Assembly (NCBI GenBank): GCA_028285345.1
Contig: JANQPT010000016.1
Location: forward strand, 1-64,000
Source: Planctomycetales bacterium
GTDB taxonomy: Bacteria; Planctomycetota; Planctomycetia; Planctomycetales; Planctomycetaceae
Reading direction: 5' to 3'
Length of the DNA stretch: 64,000 nucleotides
Under the pieces are notes generated by a model. The model ran no database searches. It was given only the letters and a program-made list of their open reading frames with translations, and was not told where the DNA came from. A program made the position numbers and the translations under genes. Position 1 is the stretch's first letter; the number at the start of each line of letters is the position of its first letter. Below are positions 43,382-51,932 of this stretch, piece by piece.

Positions 43382-45085
43382 ATGAAGCCCATACGTCACA
43401 TATCCCAAACCTCTCCGCCGCCGATCCCCGAGGTCGATGGATGGCGGATTCCCTGGTTGGGAGGCACGCGGTGGCTGTTGCCCGTGCTGGTGCTGGTGAC
43501 GTTGGCGCTGCGCATCACGCTGGTCTCACAGAACGACGTCATTAGCCGTGACGGTCTGTTCTACATCAGCTGCGCGGAGATGATCGAATCGGGTGAGGTG
43601 CAGGGCATCCCCGATAAGTACATGCTCAATCCTTATCCGTTACTGATTGTGCTGGTGGCACGCACCGGGATCGATTACGTATTGGCGGGCAAACTGATCA
43701 GCACGATTGCTGCAACATTGGCGCTGCTGCCGCTGTACTGGTTTTGCCGGTCGGCGTTCGGTCGCCGCGTTGCCGAGTTGGCAGCGCTGGTCTACGCCTT
43801 GCATCCGGCGCTGGCGCACGTCAGCAGCGAGGTCCTGCGCGAAGGGCTGTATTGGCTGCTGGCGTTCTCTGCCATCGCCGTCTTCTGGTCCGCCACACAA
43901 AAAAACAGTTGGTGGCAGTTTCTCATCGGAGGCCTGCTGGCCATCGCTGCGACGCTGACACGGGTGCAAGGGATCGTGATCTTCGCCTTGGCGGCCATGT
44001 GGTGGATTGCGCGCGTCTGGCCGCATCGCCGGCACTTGCTGTCAGTCACCTGGAAACCCGCGTTGGCCGTGTCCACGCTCTGCGCGTTGGTTGTGATTTT
44101 GGCGATGGTATTGGTGCCGAGTTCGGCGTGGAATAAATGGCAGTTGGTGGCGATGGCACGCGAATACGCGGCGACTCACAAATCGTCAGAAGCCAAGCTC
44201 ACACCCGCCGACGGCGTCCAGGCGTGGGAGTCGATGAGTTCCAGACGGTCGCTGAAGTATCTGGCGGAGGGGTTGCCCGCCTATCAGTACAAACAGGAAC
44301 GGCTGCTCGACCTCGCCAAGGATCATCTCTGGCCGCTGTATGCTTCGGATCTGATTTTTCACATCACAAAGGCGTTCGAGTTTCCCACTCTCATTTTCTT
44401 GTTCATCGGGCTGATCTGGGGCCGCGAACGTTTTTGGCACGCGCCGCGCGACTGGCCGTTGGCACTGCATTCGTTTTTGGTGATGGGCATCTTGATCCAT
44501 CATCTGGCGACAGTCCACGTCATTTCGACGCGATACACGTTTGCACTAATTCCGTTTGTGCTCCCTTGGTCCTGCCTGGGGTTCTTCCAGTTTAGCGATT
44601 GGCTGCAGTCGCGATTGGAAATTGTTCGCCGCGAGTCCTGGCTGCGGCCGGCGACCTGTGGGTTGGTGGCGATGTTGGCCGTGTTTTGTGTTGGCCGGTC
44701 GTTCCACTATCTGCGCGATGGAAAGTCCACGGAGCGGGAATTGGGTGAGCTCATCCGCGAGACGACCGGCAAGAAGACGGTTATCGCCTGCCCCAAAAGC
44801 CTCCGCCGCGTCCCGTTCTACGCAGACTCGACGTTTACAAAATTGATGAACGTCCCGCGTGAGGATCTGCACGTTTGGTTCCGCAAAAACGCTGGCTGGC
44901 TCAAGAATCATCAGGTGGAGTATTTGTTGTTGGACCGGGAGAACATGGTCCGCTCAAAAATCAAAATGGGGCGGGAAGACATCCCGCAGTCACTGGAGCC
45001 GATGTTTGAGGGCGACCCGCGATTCCACAACATCCGCGTCTTCCGCGTTTCCGACCTGCCGCAATCAGGACGCCGAATGCGATAG
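43382..45085 (+). CDS. GT39/PMT-like membrane glycosyltransferase
   Basis: The protein has 567 residues with about ten hydrophobic segments. After the first (LLPVLVLVTLALRITLV) comes ISRDGLFYISCAEMI, in the place where GT39-type enzymes carry an acidic residue. ALVYALHPALAHVSSEVLRE and GLLAIAATLTRVQGIVIFAL are typical family segments. The C-terminal ~130 residues are soluble. It would use a polyprenyl-linked sugar at the inner membrane. The ATG at 43382 is chosen; a TTG at 43352 in frame is possible and neither has a clear ribosome binding site. The GT87-like gene follows 48 bases later. Confidence 0.78.
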   Translation: MKPIRHISQTSPPPIPEVDGWRIPWLGGTRWLLPVLVLVTLALRITLVSQNDVISRDGLFYISCAEMIESGEVQGIPDKYMLNPYPLLIVLVARTGIDYVLAGKLISTIAATLALLPLYWFCRSAFGRRVAELAALVYALHPALAHVSSEVLREGLYWLLAFSAIAVFWSATQKNSWWQFLIGGLLAIAATLTRVQGIVIFALAAMWWIARVWPHRRHLLSVTWKPALAVSTLCALVVILAMVLVPSSAWNKWQLVAMAREYAATHKSSEAKLTPADGVQAWESMSSRRSLKYLAEGLPAYQYKQERLLDLAKDHLWPLYASDLIFHITKAFEFPTLIFLFIGLIWGRERFWHAPRDWPLALHSFLVMGILIHHLATVHVISTRYTFALIPFVLPWSCLGFFQFSDWLQSRLEIVRRESWLRPATCGLVAMLAVFCVGRSFHYLRDGKSTERELGELIRETTGKKTVIACPKSLRRVPFYADSTFTKLMNVPREDLHVWFRKNAGWLKNHQVEYLLLDRENMVRSKIKMGREDIPQSLEPMFEGDPRFHNIRVFRVSDLPQSGRRMR

Positions 45086-45133
45086 GGCCGCCCCAGTGAC
45101 TCCCGCCGCGTTCAATCCCCTTATGAAGGCCCC

Positions 45134-46453
45134 ATGAGCAGCCGCCGCAGCGCCATCGTGTGGAGTGCCGTGATTCTGGCGGGCGCGGTCTTCGTGGCCG
45201 TTCGCAGCGAGCGGTCCGGCAGCGACCTCCGCGGTTTTCACGCGGTCTGGTCCGCCAACTGGCAGCAGGCATCGGCCGAGAATCGCCCCGACCCGGAAGA
45301 CCCCTATGCGCCGTCGTTTTACGTGATCTTCGCCCCACTGGGCGCGCTTCCATTATGGGGAGCAGCGCTGGTCATGTACTTCGTGAACATCGCCTGCACA
45401 TGGGGTATCGTGAAGCTGACCTTTCGTCTGTTGGATTTGCCGCCGGGACGGTGGCCGCCTCTGCTGGTTCCAGCAATCGGTGTGGCCCCCTTTTTTATGG
45501 GGACCATCTTGTTGGGCCAGAACACGCTGATATTGATGTTTCTCGTGCTGGCTGCGTATTCCGCGGCGGATCGACGCCTCGATACTGTCGCCGGCAGCCT
45601 GTTGGGGTTGGCGACGGCGATCAAGGTCTATCCGCTGCTGTTCCTCGTCCCGTTTGTACTGCGAATGCGACTGAAGGTTCTTGCCGGCTTTGCCGCGGCG
45701 CTGTTTCTGATTGCAGGAGTGGGAGCCACACTGTTTTTTGGCGGCGACTCCAATCTCAAGTGGCACGAGAGTTGGTACCGGTTTGTCTCACGCACTGATC
45801 AACAACAGCCGGAAGATCCGCACTACCCCCGCACAATGCGCTGCACCGCGCGGTACAACAATCAGGCAATCCAGGCAGTGCTGGCCCGGCTAATGCTCGA
45901 CGTTCCGGCAAAATGGTACGGCAATCGGTTTCAGGTGAATCTGTTCGCACTCGACGCCGGCACTTGGCGCGCGGCACGGACAGCGGCTTCGCTGTTGTTG
46001 TTTGCGGCGGGGTCAGCGGCGCTATTGGCGTTGCACTGGACTGTGCGCCACGGACCGCCGGCCAATGACGGGCCGGATTCTTCACTCTCGCCCACTGCGC
46101 AAGAATTGGGGTTGGTCTGCAGTTGGTTCTTCTTGATGAGTCCGATGGTTTGGACGCACTATTTTCTGTGGGCGTTTTTCCCGCTGGCATGTGTCGTCCG
46201 CGCTCGCGAGCAACAGCCGCGTCTGGCGACCCTGTTGCTTGGCTTGTGGCTGGCGGCGGAGTGCTTGATCGCAAGCAAGTTTTTCCGTGCGGTGGGGGTG
46301 AACTTATTCGCGGGCGGTGCGCTGTTCGCATGGTTCGCTGCCACAGCTGTTGTGGGTGCGGTGGCGGTGTGGCGACGGCAACAAGACTCTTTGACGCGCA
46401 ACGTGCCAACGTCGGTGACGCTTCAAAACGGGCGCACGGGGTCGAGTTTGTGA
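45134..46453 (+). CDS. GT87-like (DUF2029) membrane glycosyltransferase
   Basis: The protein has 439 residues and multi-pass. It matches the GT87 pattern with PDPEDPYAPSFYVIFAPLGA in the first loop, LLGQNTLILMFLVLAAY, and LLGLATAIKVYPLLFLVPFV, whose K-Y-P motif is typical, then ARYNNQAIQAVLARLM. Relatives include mycobacterial mannosyltransferases that use polyprenyl-phosphate sugar. It is likely expressed with the GT39 gene before it. Its stop lies next to copy 4 of the palindromic repeat, where it converges with the amidohydrolase gene. Confidence 0.85.
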   Translation: MSSRRSAIVWSAVILAGAVFVAVRSERSGSDLRGFHAVWSANWQQASAENRPDPEDPYAPSFYVIFAPLGALPLWGAALVMYFVNIACTWGIVKLTFRLLDLPPGRWPPLLVPAIGVAPFFMGTILLGQNTLILMFLVLAAYSAADRRLDTVAGSLLGLATAIKVYPLLFLVPFVLRMRLKVLAGFAAALFLIAGVGATLFFGGDSNLKWHESWYRFVSRTDQQQPEDPHYPRTMRCTARYNNQAIQAVLARLMLDVPAKWYGNRFQVNLFALDAGTWRAARTAASLLLFAAGSAALLALHWTVRHGPPANDGPDSSLSPTAQELGLVCSWFFLMSPMVWTHYFLWAFFPLACVVRAREQQPRLATLLLGLWLAAECLIASKFFRAVGVNLFAGGALFAWFAATAVVGAVAVWRRQQDSLTRNVPTSVTLQNGRTGSSL

Positions 46454-46454
46454 C

Positions 46455-46475
46455 GGTCCGCACAGCGGACCCTAC
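46455..46475. repeat. Palindromic dispersed repeat, copy 4
   Basis: GGTCCGC-ACA-GCGGACC-CTAC, identical to copy 1 over all 21 positions. It lies between and slightly overlaps the ends of two convergent genes. Confidence 0.7.
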
Positions 46476-47266
46476 GGTTCGGCCGCGTTGATGCGGTAGA
46501 ACTCTCGAGCGTTGTCTGCCAGAACGGCGGCGGCTCGCTCCGATCCCAGAGTGTCGATTACAAGCGCAACGTCCTCATCGCGAAACGGTCGCGGGGCGCG
46601 TGTACTGGGCAGGTCGGTGCCGAACATTAATGCTTGAGGGCTTGCGGCATCCAATTCCCGCAGCGCAGCGGCGACGTCGAAGTCGACGCGTCCAAAGCCG
46701 GTTGCTTTGACGCGGACGCCCTGCTCGGCCAACTTGAGCAACAGCGGGAAACCGGCGGACGACAAACCGAGATGGTCGATGCTCACCGCCGGCAGCGACG
46801 TTAGCGTGCTGTACAAGTCTTTCAGATCCGCAGCGTCGGCATACAATTCCACGTGCCAGCCGACGAGTTCGTGAACTCGAACGGCCATCTGCTCCAACTG
46901 ACGGACGTCCTCCGAACCGCCCCGGCGCAGATTGAAGCGAACCGCCCGCACGCCTGCTTGGTCGAGGGAGCGCAATTCATCGTCGGAGACATCGGCAGGC
47001 AGTTGTGTCACACCAACATAGCCCGGTCCCAATGTCTGTAGCGCAGCGCGCAAATACGACTGATCAAACGCCTGAAACGATCCGGAAACAACCGCGCCGC
47101 CGCACGTCTGATAGTTGCTCATTCGTGAACAGTATTCGGCCGCGGTGAACGCCGGCGGCAGATACCCGCGGTTGGACGTCAGGGGGAATTGCGGGTCGAT
47201 GATGTGGAAGTGGGCGTCGAATAGATTGATTGGAGCTTCCCTCAGGGTGGTATGCGAAATCGCCAT
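46472..47266 (-). CDS. Amidohydrolase-family (PDC-hydrolase-like) protein
   Basis: The protein has 264 residues. It starts with FDAHFHIIDPQFPLTSNRGY, the HxH metal motif of amidohydrolase-related TIM barrels, and ends with MFGTDLPSTRAPRPF, where the Asp closes the metal site. VSIDHLGLSS holds the barrel His. The pattern resembles 2-pyrone-4,6-dicarboxylate hydrolase and other small metal-dependent lactonases; the substrate is unknown. GAGG lies 6 bases before the ATG. The preceding gene on the same strand (47287-48477) ends 20 bases upstream, so the two may form an operon. Confidence 0.85.
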   Translation of the reverse strand: MAISHTTLREAPINLFDAHFHIIDPQFPLTSNRGYLPPAFTAAEYCSRMSNYQTCGGAVVSGSFQAFDQSYLRAALQTLGPGYVGVTQLPADVSDDELRSLDQAGVRAVRFNLRRGGSEDVRQLEQMAVRVHELVGWHVELYADAADLKDLYSTLTSLPAVSIDHLGLSSAGFPLLLKLAEQGVRVKATGFGRVDFDVAAALRELDAASPQALMFGTDLPSTRAPRPFRDEDVALVIDTLGSERAAAVLADNAREFYRINAAEP

Positions 47267-47286
47267 CCATTGCCTCGGTGCACCAC

Positions 47287-48477
47287 TTAGTCGTTCTTTG
47301 GACTAGCTTGAGGCCCAAGCCGCCCAATCGTGAGCGAAACGTTGTGGCTCCACTTCTTCGACTCTTTGTCGAACGTTCCGTACGTCAGTTGCGAAACGAG
47401 ATTGAATCCATCGGATGTTTTCACGATTTGATACGGCTCTGATCCAAACCTGTCGACGTGACTGGCCAGTGCTGATTTGCCGTTCTGGAGAATATCGACA
47501 GCGGCGAAAAACATGTCGTATCGGCATTCGCTTTGCGCATCTTCTCGCCGCAACCAGTTGGAATAGTCGTCGTCACCATGAAGAGCGCGGGCGATGGGGT
47601 TGTCGGCGATCACATGTTGCACGAGCGACTTGTAGGCAGTGTCGCTGTCGGCGATCGGTTTTTGCATTAAATCACCGATTTTTCGCTGGAGTGCAGCAGT
47701 TCCTCGGAGAAATTTCTCCAGTTCATCGACCGGATATCGCTCCGATATCAGCTCGGCCTCTGAAGCCGGCAGGACTACACGCAAAAGTTTGATCGTGCGC
47801 TGCTTTCGTTGAGCGTCGTCGGGTAATCCGGCAAGTGATTCGCTCAACCCCGCGTATAACTTGGCCTCGCGAAAGTACGCATCATGGGCAGCGAGCAACA
47901 CCGGCAGTTTTTGAACCCGCGCCGCGAGAGCAGTGCGATGCTCGGCCGGCATCACGGGAAAATATGCGCATGCCGTGCTGCGGGCCATGTTCTCAATCAT
48001 GAAACAGTAGGTTTCCCCGGGCCGGATTTGCCGGGCGACGCGGCGGGCCATTCGCATGGTGTTAACAACATATTCGTGGCCGTTCTTCCAGCGCTGCGCC
48101 TCATATTCCCGGCGGGCATGTAAAAGAGCCAAGCGAGCCAAGGAGTGCGCAGACTGGTTGATCGTCGATGTCAGGTAGGCGGCTCCATCCGCAGGATTCC
48201 TACCCCAGACGCAGGAGTCGAGCGCAGCGGCTTTGCGGAATCGATAGTCGATGCGGCGAGCGCGGTCCGTTTCCAGGAAATGAAGTTGCTCTTCGGAGAG
48301 CGGGAGCGCAAATCCGAAGTCTTTGTCGTCTGTCGTAGCATGTAGGACGGACCGGGGTAGTCCTTCGCTCAGTTCCGAAAACGCCAGCCAATACTGAACT
48401 GCCGCGTTCTCCTCAGCATGGACGAAACAGGGAAAAGCAACGAGAATTGCAGCGATGAGCGCACAGTGCCGTCGCAT
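47287..48477 (-). CDS. Secreted hypothetical protein
   Basis: The protein has 396 residues with a signal peptide (MRRHCALIAAILVAFPCFVH, cleavage near AEE). The rest is soluble and largely helical, e.g. LARLALLHARREYEAQRW and NTMRMARRVARQIRPGE. I do not recognise the family; the length and the pattern of Ala/Arg-rich helices recall uncharacterised planctomycete secreted proteins. It lies 20 bases upstream of the amidohydrolase gene in the same direction. AAGG is seen before the ATG. No catalytic motif can be named. Confidence 0.7.
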   Translation of the reverse strand: MRRHCALIAAILVAFPCFVHAEENAAVQYWLAFSELSEGLPRSVLHATTDDKDFGFALPLSEEQLHFLETDRARRIDYRFRKAAALDSCVWGRNPADGAAYLTSTINQSAHSLARLALLHARREYEAQRWKNGHEYVVNTMRMARRVARQIRPGETYCFMIENMARSTACAYFPVMPAEHRTALAARVQKLPVLLAAHDAYFREAKLYAGLSESLAGLPDDAQRKQRTIKLLRVVLPASEAELISERYPVDELEKFLRGTAALQRKIGDLMQKPIADSDTAYKSLVQHVIADNPIARALHGDDDYSNWLRREDAQSECRYDMFFAAVDILQNGKSALASHVDRFGSEPYQIVKTSDGFNLVSQLTYGTFDKESKKWSHNVSLTIGRLGPQASPKND

Positions 48478-48666
48478 TTCCGAACCTTTGACCTGGAATT
48501 GTAGGATGCCCTGCGGCGGGCTTATCCGCTGGTCATCTGCTGAAGGGCGTTCGATGAGCGCGTCGATTGATTTTATAGAGCCGTGTCTGCGAAATCCATC
48601 GGCGTCCGCCCCCGATCAGCCTTGAGGGGCAGCAGGCCATCGGAACGTTCAGCCGAGGTCGATTCG

Positions 48667-49113
48667 TTACTCTTTCTCCTGTTGTTTCCTCGCCAGTATC
48701 AACCAACGCTTCGATCCTGGCTGAGAATCGAAATCTCTTGGCCTCGGCAAGTCCTTTCCCGCCTGTGAGGAGACATAGCAGAGCGTCACCGTGTCGCCTT
48801 TGAATTGATAGATGCCTCGCAGTTTTTCATGATCTCGTTGGTTGTTGAGATCAAAAGTCTTGGGTTCTTTGCTTGGATCGAGCTGCAGCTTTTGCCGGGC
48901 TTCGTCTAGTTCTGCTTCCGGAGCAAAAAAGGCCTCTTCGGTCACGAACAGATGTTCGTGCAAATGGTCAGGACCGGGGTCATCACCATCGTAAACCATG
49001 GACAAAGGAGCCCATGTGCCGCGAAATCGCTCGACATCTCCGTCAATGTCGGCTTGCGAGGCGCCTGAAGAGCAGCCACAGGCCAGAAGGCAAAGAAGTA
49101 CAGTCAACCTCAT
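48667..49113 (-). CDS. Small lipoprotein, TIGR03067-like
   Basis: The protein has 148 residues. The signal peptide ends in a lipobox (LLCLLACGCSSG), so the protein should be anchored by a lipidated Cys. The body has RFRGTWAPLSMVYDGDD near the N-terminus and KLRGIYQFKGDTVTLCYV, the pattern of the planctomycete TIGR03067 domain (a lipocalin-like beta fold with a W in the first strand). Function is unknown; the domain is often found in multiple copies in these genomes. It stands alone between other minus-strand genes. Confidence 0.78.
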   Translation of the reverse strand: MRLTVLLCLLACGCSSGASQADIDGDVERFRGTWAPLSMVYDGDDPGPDHLHEHLFVTEEAFFAPEAELDEARQKLQLDPSKEPKTFDLNNQRDHEKLRGIYQFKGDTVTLCYVSSQAGKDLPRPRDFDSQPGSKRWLILARKQQEKE

Positions 49114-49297
49114 TGTGTTATTGCCACTTCAGGATGGGAAACTCACCCGCGAAACTGACAGTTTGCTCAATCCACCAATTTCAATTCTTACGCGAACCTC
49201 CTTCAAAGTATCGCAGCGAGCACAAAGACGCAAACAAAGAACCGCCGACTCTCTCTCACCGAAGGTCGATTTCGTCGTCTTGGTCTTTCCGCCGGTG

Positions 49298-49954
49298 TTA
49301 CGCGGCCTTCCGCCGTTTACGTCGACAGCCGTAACCGACCAGAGCCAGCGCGCCTATGCTGAGCAGGGCGAACGTGGAGGGTTCAGGAATGACAGTCTCC
49401 CCAACCGGCGAGTCGTTGACACGGAAGGCGTGCTGCGTGATTGCGGTACCGGTGAACACCGTCCACGTTCCCGTCGCAGCACTGAGAGAAGCCACGTCGC
49501 TCGAGTCACCCGTGTCGTTTAGGTACCAGAGACCCACAGCACTTCCCACGCGGCGAATGCCCACCCAATATTGGTCACCCCCAGTTAATGCCGGGGTTAG
49601 AATTGAGTTGACAACTGTAATGCTCGGGGTCGACTCTCCCGTGAACGGAATCGATTCAATCACTACTCCCGGCGCTCCGGCATCATCTTGCATGAGTTCG
49701 AGGAGATACGAATTCGTGTTTGTGCCATGGCTGAACGCGACTTCCGCGGAACCAAACTGAGTATCCGTGGCAGGGGTAAAAGGGGAGGCATACGCATCGA
49801 TGAGATTGCTGACACCGCGCCAACTCGTCGAGTTGAACGAGTCCCCACCGCCCAAATTGCTGTAAATCACACCAGCCTGTGCCGCAGAACCATGTGTTGA
49901 AACGAAGAGGCACGCGAACGCGGAAATTCCAAGAATTACTTCACGATTGACCAT
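49298..49954 (-). CDS. PEP-CTERM exported protein
   Basis: The protein has 218 residues with a signal peptide (REVILGISAFACLFVSTHGS) and a C-terminal PEP-CTERM sorting tag (VIPEPSTFALLSIGALALVG then RRKRRK). In bacteria with an exosortase this tag leads to cleavage and release at the surface, usually with exopolysaccharide synthesis. The body (GDQYWVGIRRVGSAVGLWYL) is a beta-rich domain seen in other PEP-CTERM proteins. The ATG at 49954 is chosen because it gives a good signal peptide and has a G-rich site upstream. A terminator-type hairpin lies 25 bases before the start. Confidence 0.85.
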   Translation of the reverse strand: MVNREVILGISAFACLFVSTHGSAAQAGVIYSNLGGGDSFNSTSWRGVSNLIDAYASPFTPATDTQFGSAEVAFSHGTNTNSYLLELMQDDAGAPGVVIESIPFTGESTPSITVVNSILTPALTGGDQYWVGIRRVGSAVGLWYLNDTGDSSDVASLSAATGTWTVFTGTAITQHAFRVNDSPVGETVIPEPSTFALLSIGALALVGYGCRRKRRKAA

Positions 49955-50333
49955 GATGACCCCCGAAATGTGATTCCGTAAAAAAAGCCCCTCACGCGGG
50001 CGGTCCGCGCGAGGGGCTATCATCGCTGAAAGTGAGCCATCGTCAGCTCGGCTGTCTTGACAACTCGATTACACCAACAGTCGTCCGGGATATCAAGAAA
50101 AAATAGACTGGCTTGTCTGTTATTTGGTTTGCCATCGCACGACGCGTAGGGATCCGCCGCACCCGCCATGCGTTCCAGCGAACAGACATAAGTGCGATCT
50201 TTGATTGATTTTCGGGGAGGCTGCGAATCGGACTCTGCTGGGACGGTTGATCATGCGGAAGGCACAAGGCGCGGCGTCTTGTCGCTCCGCGACCCAATCG
50301 CTTCACGGTTGGGCCACGCAGGGCCCGCAGAAT
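49955..50333. other. Leader and intergenic region with hairpin
   Basis: It lies between the small membrane protein gene at 50334 and the PEP-CTERM gene. It holds the terminator hairpin at 49980-50018; a minus frame at 50043-50306 is not supported. Confidence 0.45.
49980..50018 (-). terminator. Terminator-like hairpin in the PEP-CTERM gene leader
   Basis: On the minus strand AGCCCCTC (50018-50011) and CGCGG pair with CCGCG and GAGGGGCT (49993-49986), with one A-C mismatch and a 5-base loop, followed by seven U. It ends 25 bases before the PEP-CTERM start codon, so it either stops upstream transcription or acts as an attenuator. Confidence 0.7.
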
Positions 50334-50531
50334 CTATCGGTGGCTGCCACCGACCAACCTCGACGGCAGCAGCACGATCGAGTGCAGCAATTCAAAAACT
50401 CCATCAACGGCGATTCCGACGAGCCGAAAGGGGAGCAGGAGGAGCCAGACTAGCGGATAAACGATCAGCGCAAGCAAGGCGAGCGGCCAGCAGACCACGA
50501 ACAGCAATAACCATAACAAGAACTTTTCCAT
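50334..50531 (-). CDS. Small conserved-type membrane protein
   Basis: The protein has 65 residues that are almost entirely hydrophobic (MEKFLLWLLLFVVCWPLALL, then LIVYPLVWLLLLPFRLVGIA). Two membrane helices or one re-entrant pair are likely. Very similar short proteins occur in other bacteria without known role. There is no clear ribosome binding site. It lies downstream of the signalling fusion gene on the same strand, with a gap of 139 bases. Confidence 0.65.
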   Translation of the reverse strand: MEKFLLWLLLFVVCWPLALLALIVYPLVWLLLLPFRLVGIAVDGVFELLHSIVLLPSRLVGGSHR

Positions 50532-50670
50532 GGGTCGTTTCGCCCGTGAAGTATTTGTCGTCGTTCAACATTCGAGCCGTTTCTGCGCAGGCGCGTGCAA
50601 TCGTTGCGGCTCCGAGTGTTATTCGAGTGTGGGCAAAAATTATTAATGCAATTTCGACAATTTGCCGAGC

Positions 50671-51591
50671 TCACTCTTCACCCGCATCCTCCGCCACCCG
50701 ATGCTTCACCAACGTCAACTCATTGCCGGCGTCGTTGTACCGCACTTCGTCCATGATCGTCCGCATCAGCACCATTCCTCGGCCGCGGAATTGTTCCTGC
50801 TCGACGATGTCGCCCGCGTCGAGCAGTTGCGCGAAATCGAAACCGGGACCTTCGTCGCGGATGACGAATGTCGCCCGCTCGCGGGAAATCTCGGCGCGGA
50901 CGTAGATCTTGCGGTCGCGATACGGTGGCTCAATACTTCGTTGCTTCGCCAGTTCGTTGTATTTGTTGCGGTCGACTTCCGTCACCGTTGCGCCCACCTC
51001 CAAGTTGCCGTGATAATAGGCATTCTTCAGCGCCTCTTCGATCGCCACGCCCACGCGGAGCCGCTCCGCACGGTCTCCCAGCGGCAAGCACCGCAATAAT
51101 TGTTGAAAGTAGCTCGCCAGCAGGCGGATTTGCGTCAAGTCGTTGCGGAGCACAAAGACCGAATCACTCTGCTGCAGGTAGTGCATTAGCCGGGAATGCA
51201 CGCGGTCTTCCCGGGCAGCGGTCAGCAAATGCCGCACGGTCTCCTGCAGATCCTCAGCCAGCCGGGTCTTCGGCACGTAGCTGGCCGCTCCCTGTCTGAG
51301 AACCTGCGCGGCGATCTCTTCGCTCCCTTTTCCCGTCATCAGCACGACGGGGATCAGCGGATACTGGTCCTTGATCGCCTCAATCAGTTCCAGTCCGCTC
51401 ATGCCGGGCATCACCAAGTCGGTGACCACAAGCGCGGGGAGTTCGCGTTCCAATTGGTGCAGGGCTTCGTCGCCGTTTTCAGCGAAGACGATATCCCATT
51501 CGCCGCATTTTTGCAGAAGTCCGCCGGCCAGCCGCCGGTCCATTGCAGAATCGTCAACTACTAACAATTTCGCCGTTGCGACCGTCGCCAT
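50671..51591 (-). CDS. Response regulator fused to anti-sigma-type HATPase
   Basis: The protein has 306 residues. The N-terminal receiver domain has KLLVVDDSAMDRRL, VVTDLVMPGMSGLEL with the phospho-acceptor Asp, and VVLMTGKGSEEIAAQ with Lys in YVPKTRL. The C-terminal domain is an RsbW/SpoIIAB-type ATPase: RVGVAIEEALKNAYYHGNLE (N box), IRDEGPGFDF (G1) and RGRGMVLMRTIMDE (G2). Unlike a histidine kinase it has no His dimerisation domain, so it may act as a phosphorylation-controlled anti-sigma or switch kinase. GGGAGG is 6 bases before the ATG at 51591. Confidence 0.88.
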   Translation of the reverse strand: MATVATAKLLVVDDSAMDRRLAGGLLQKCGEWDIVFAENGDEALHQLERELPALVVTDLVMPGMSGLELIEAIKDQYPLIPVVLMTGKGSEEIAAQVLRQGAASYVPKTRLAEDLQETVRHLLTAAREDRVHSRLMHYLQQSDSVFVLRNDLTQIRLLASYFQQLLRCLPLGDRAERLRVGVAIEEALKNAYYHGNLEVGATVTEVDRNKYNELAKQRSIEPPYRDRKIYVRAEISRERATFVIRDEGPGFDFAQLLDAGDIVEQEQFRGRGMVLMRTIMDEVRYNDAGNELTLVKHRVAEDAGEE

Positions 51592-51932
51592 GATCGCCTC
51601 CCTCGCCCGCCGTCGGCTGGCAGGATGAATGTTCACAGCTGACCGGAGAGCGCGGCCTTCTCTGGTAAGCATACCGCCGCGCGCAGCAACTGCCAACCTG
51701 AGAACGGCAGTCGGCGTGAGACGGTGGACTGTAGGCTGTAGGACTCCCAGAGCAATCAGGTTCGGCCATGATGTTTTTCGTTGGGTGCCATGGTCTCACG
51801 CCGACAGGCAGGTGACCATGCCGCGTGCGATTCCGAAATCGCATGCTCACGCGTCACTTCGTGCCGCGAGAGCATCGCACCCGACTCACTCTGAACTCGA
51901 TGCGATTCATGAAAACCCGAAGTCAGTGCCTT
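51592..51932. other. Intergenic region between minus-strand genes
   Basis: It contains the third heptamer-like repeat at 51726-51745 and the promoter of the response-regulator fusion. No gene is supported. Confidence 0.45.
51726..51745 (+). repeat. Heptamer-like repeat, copy 3
   Basis: GGACTGTAGGCTGTAGGACT, made of GGCTGTA-type units as in the copies at 20892 and 21471. Confidence 0.45.

Noticed and set aside
49080-50306. Various plus-strand frames opposite the lipoprotein and PEP-CTERM genes
   Set aside because: They are shadows of the minus-strand genes, whose signal peptides and tags are clear.
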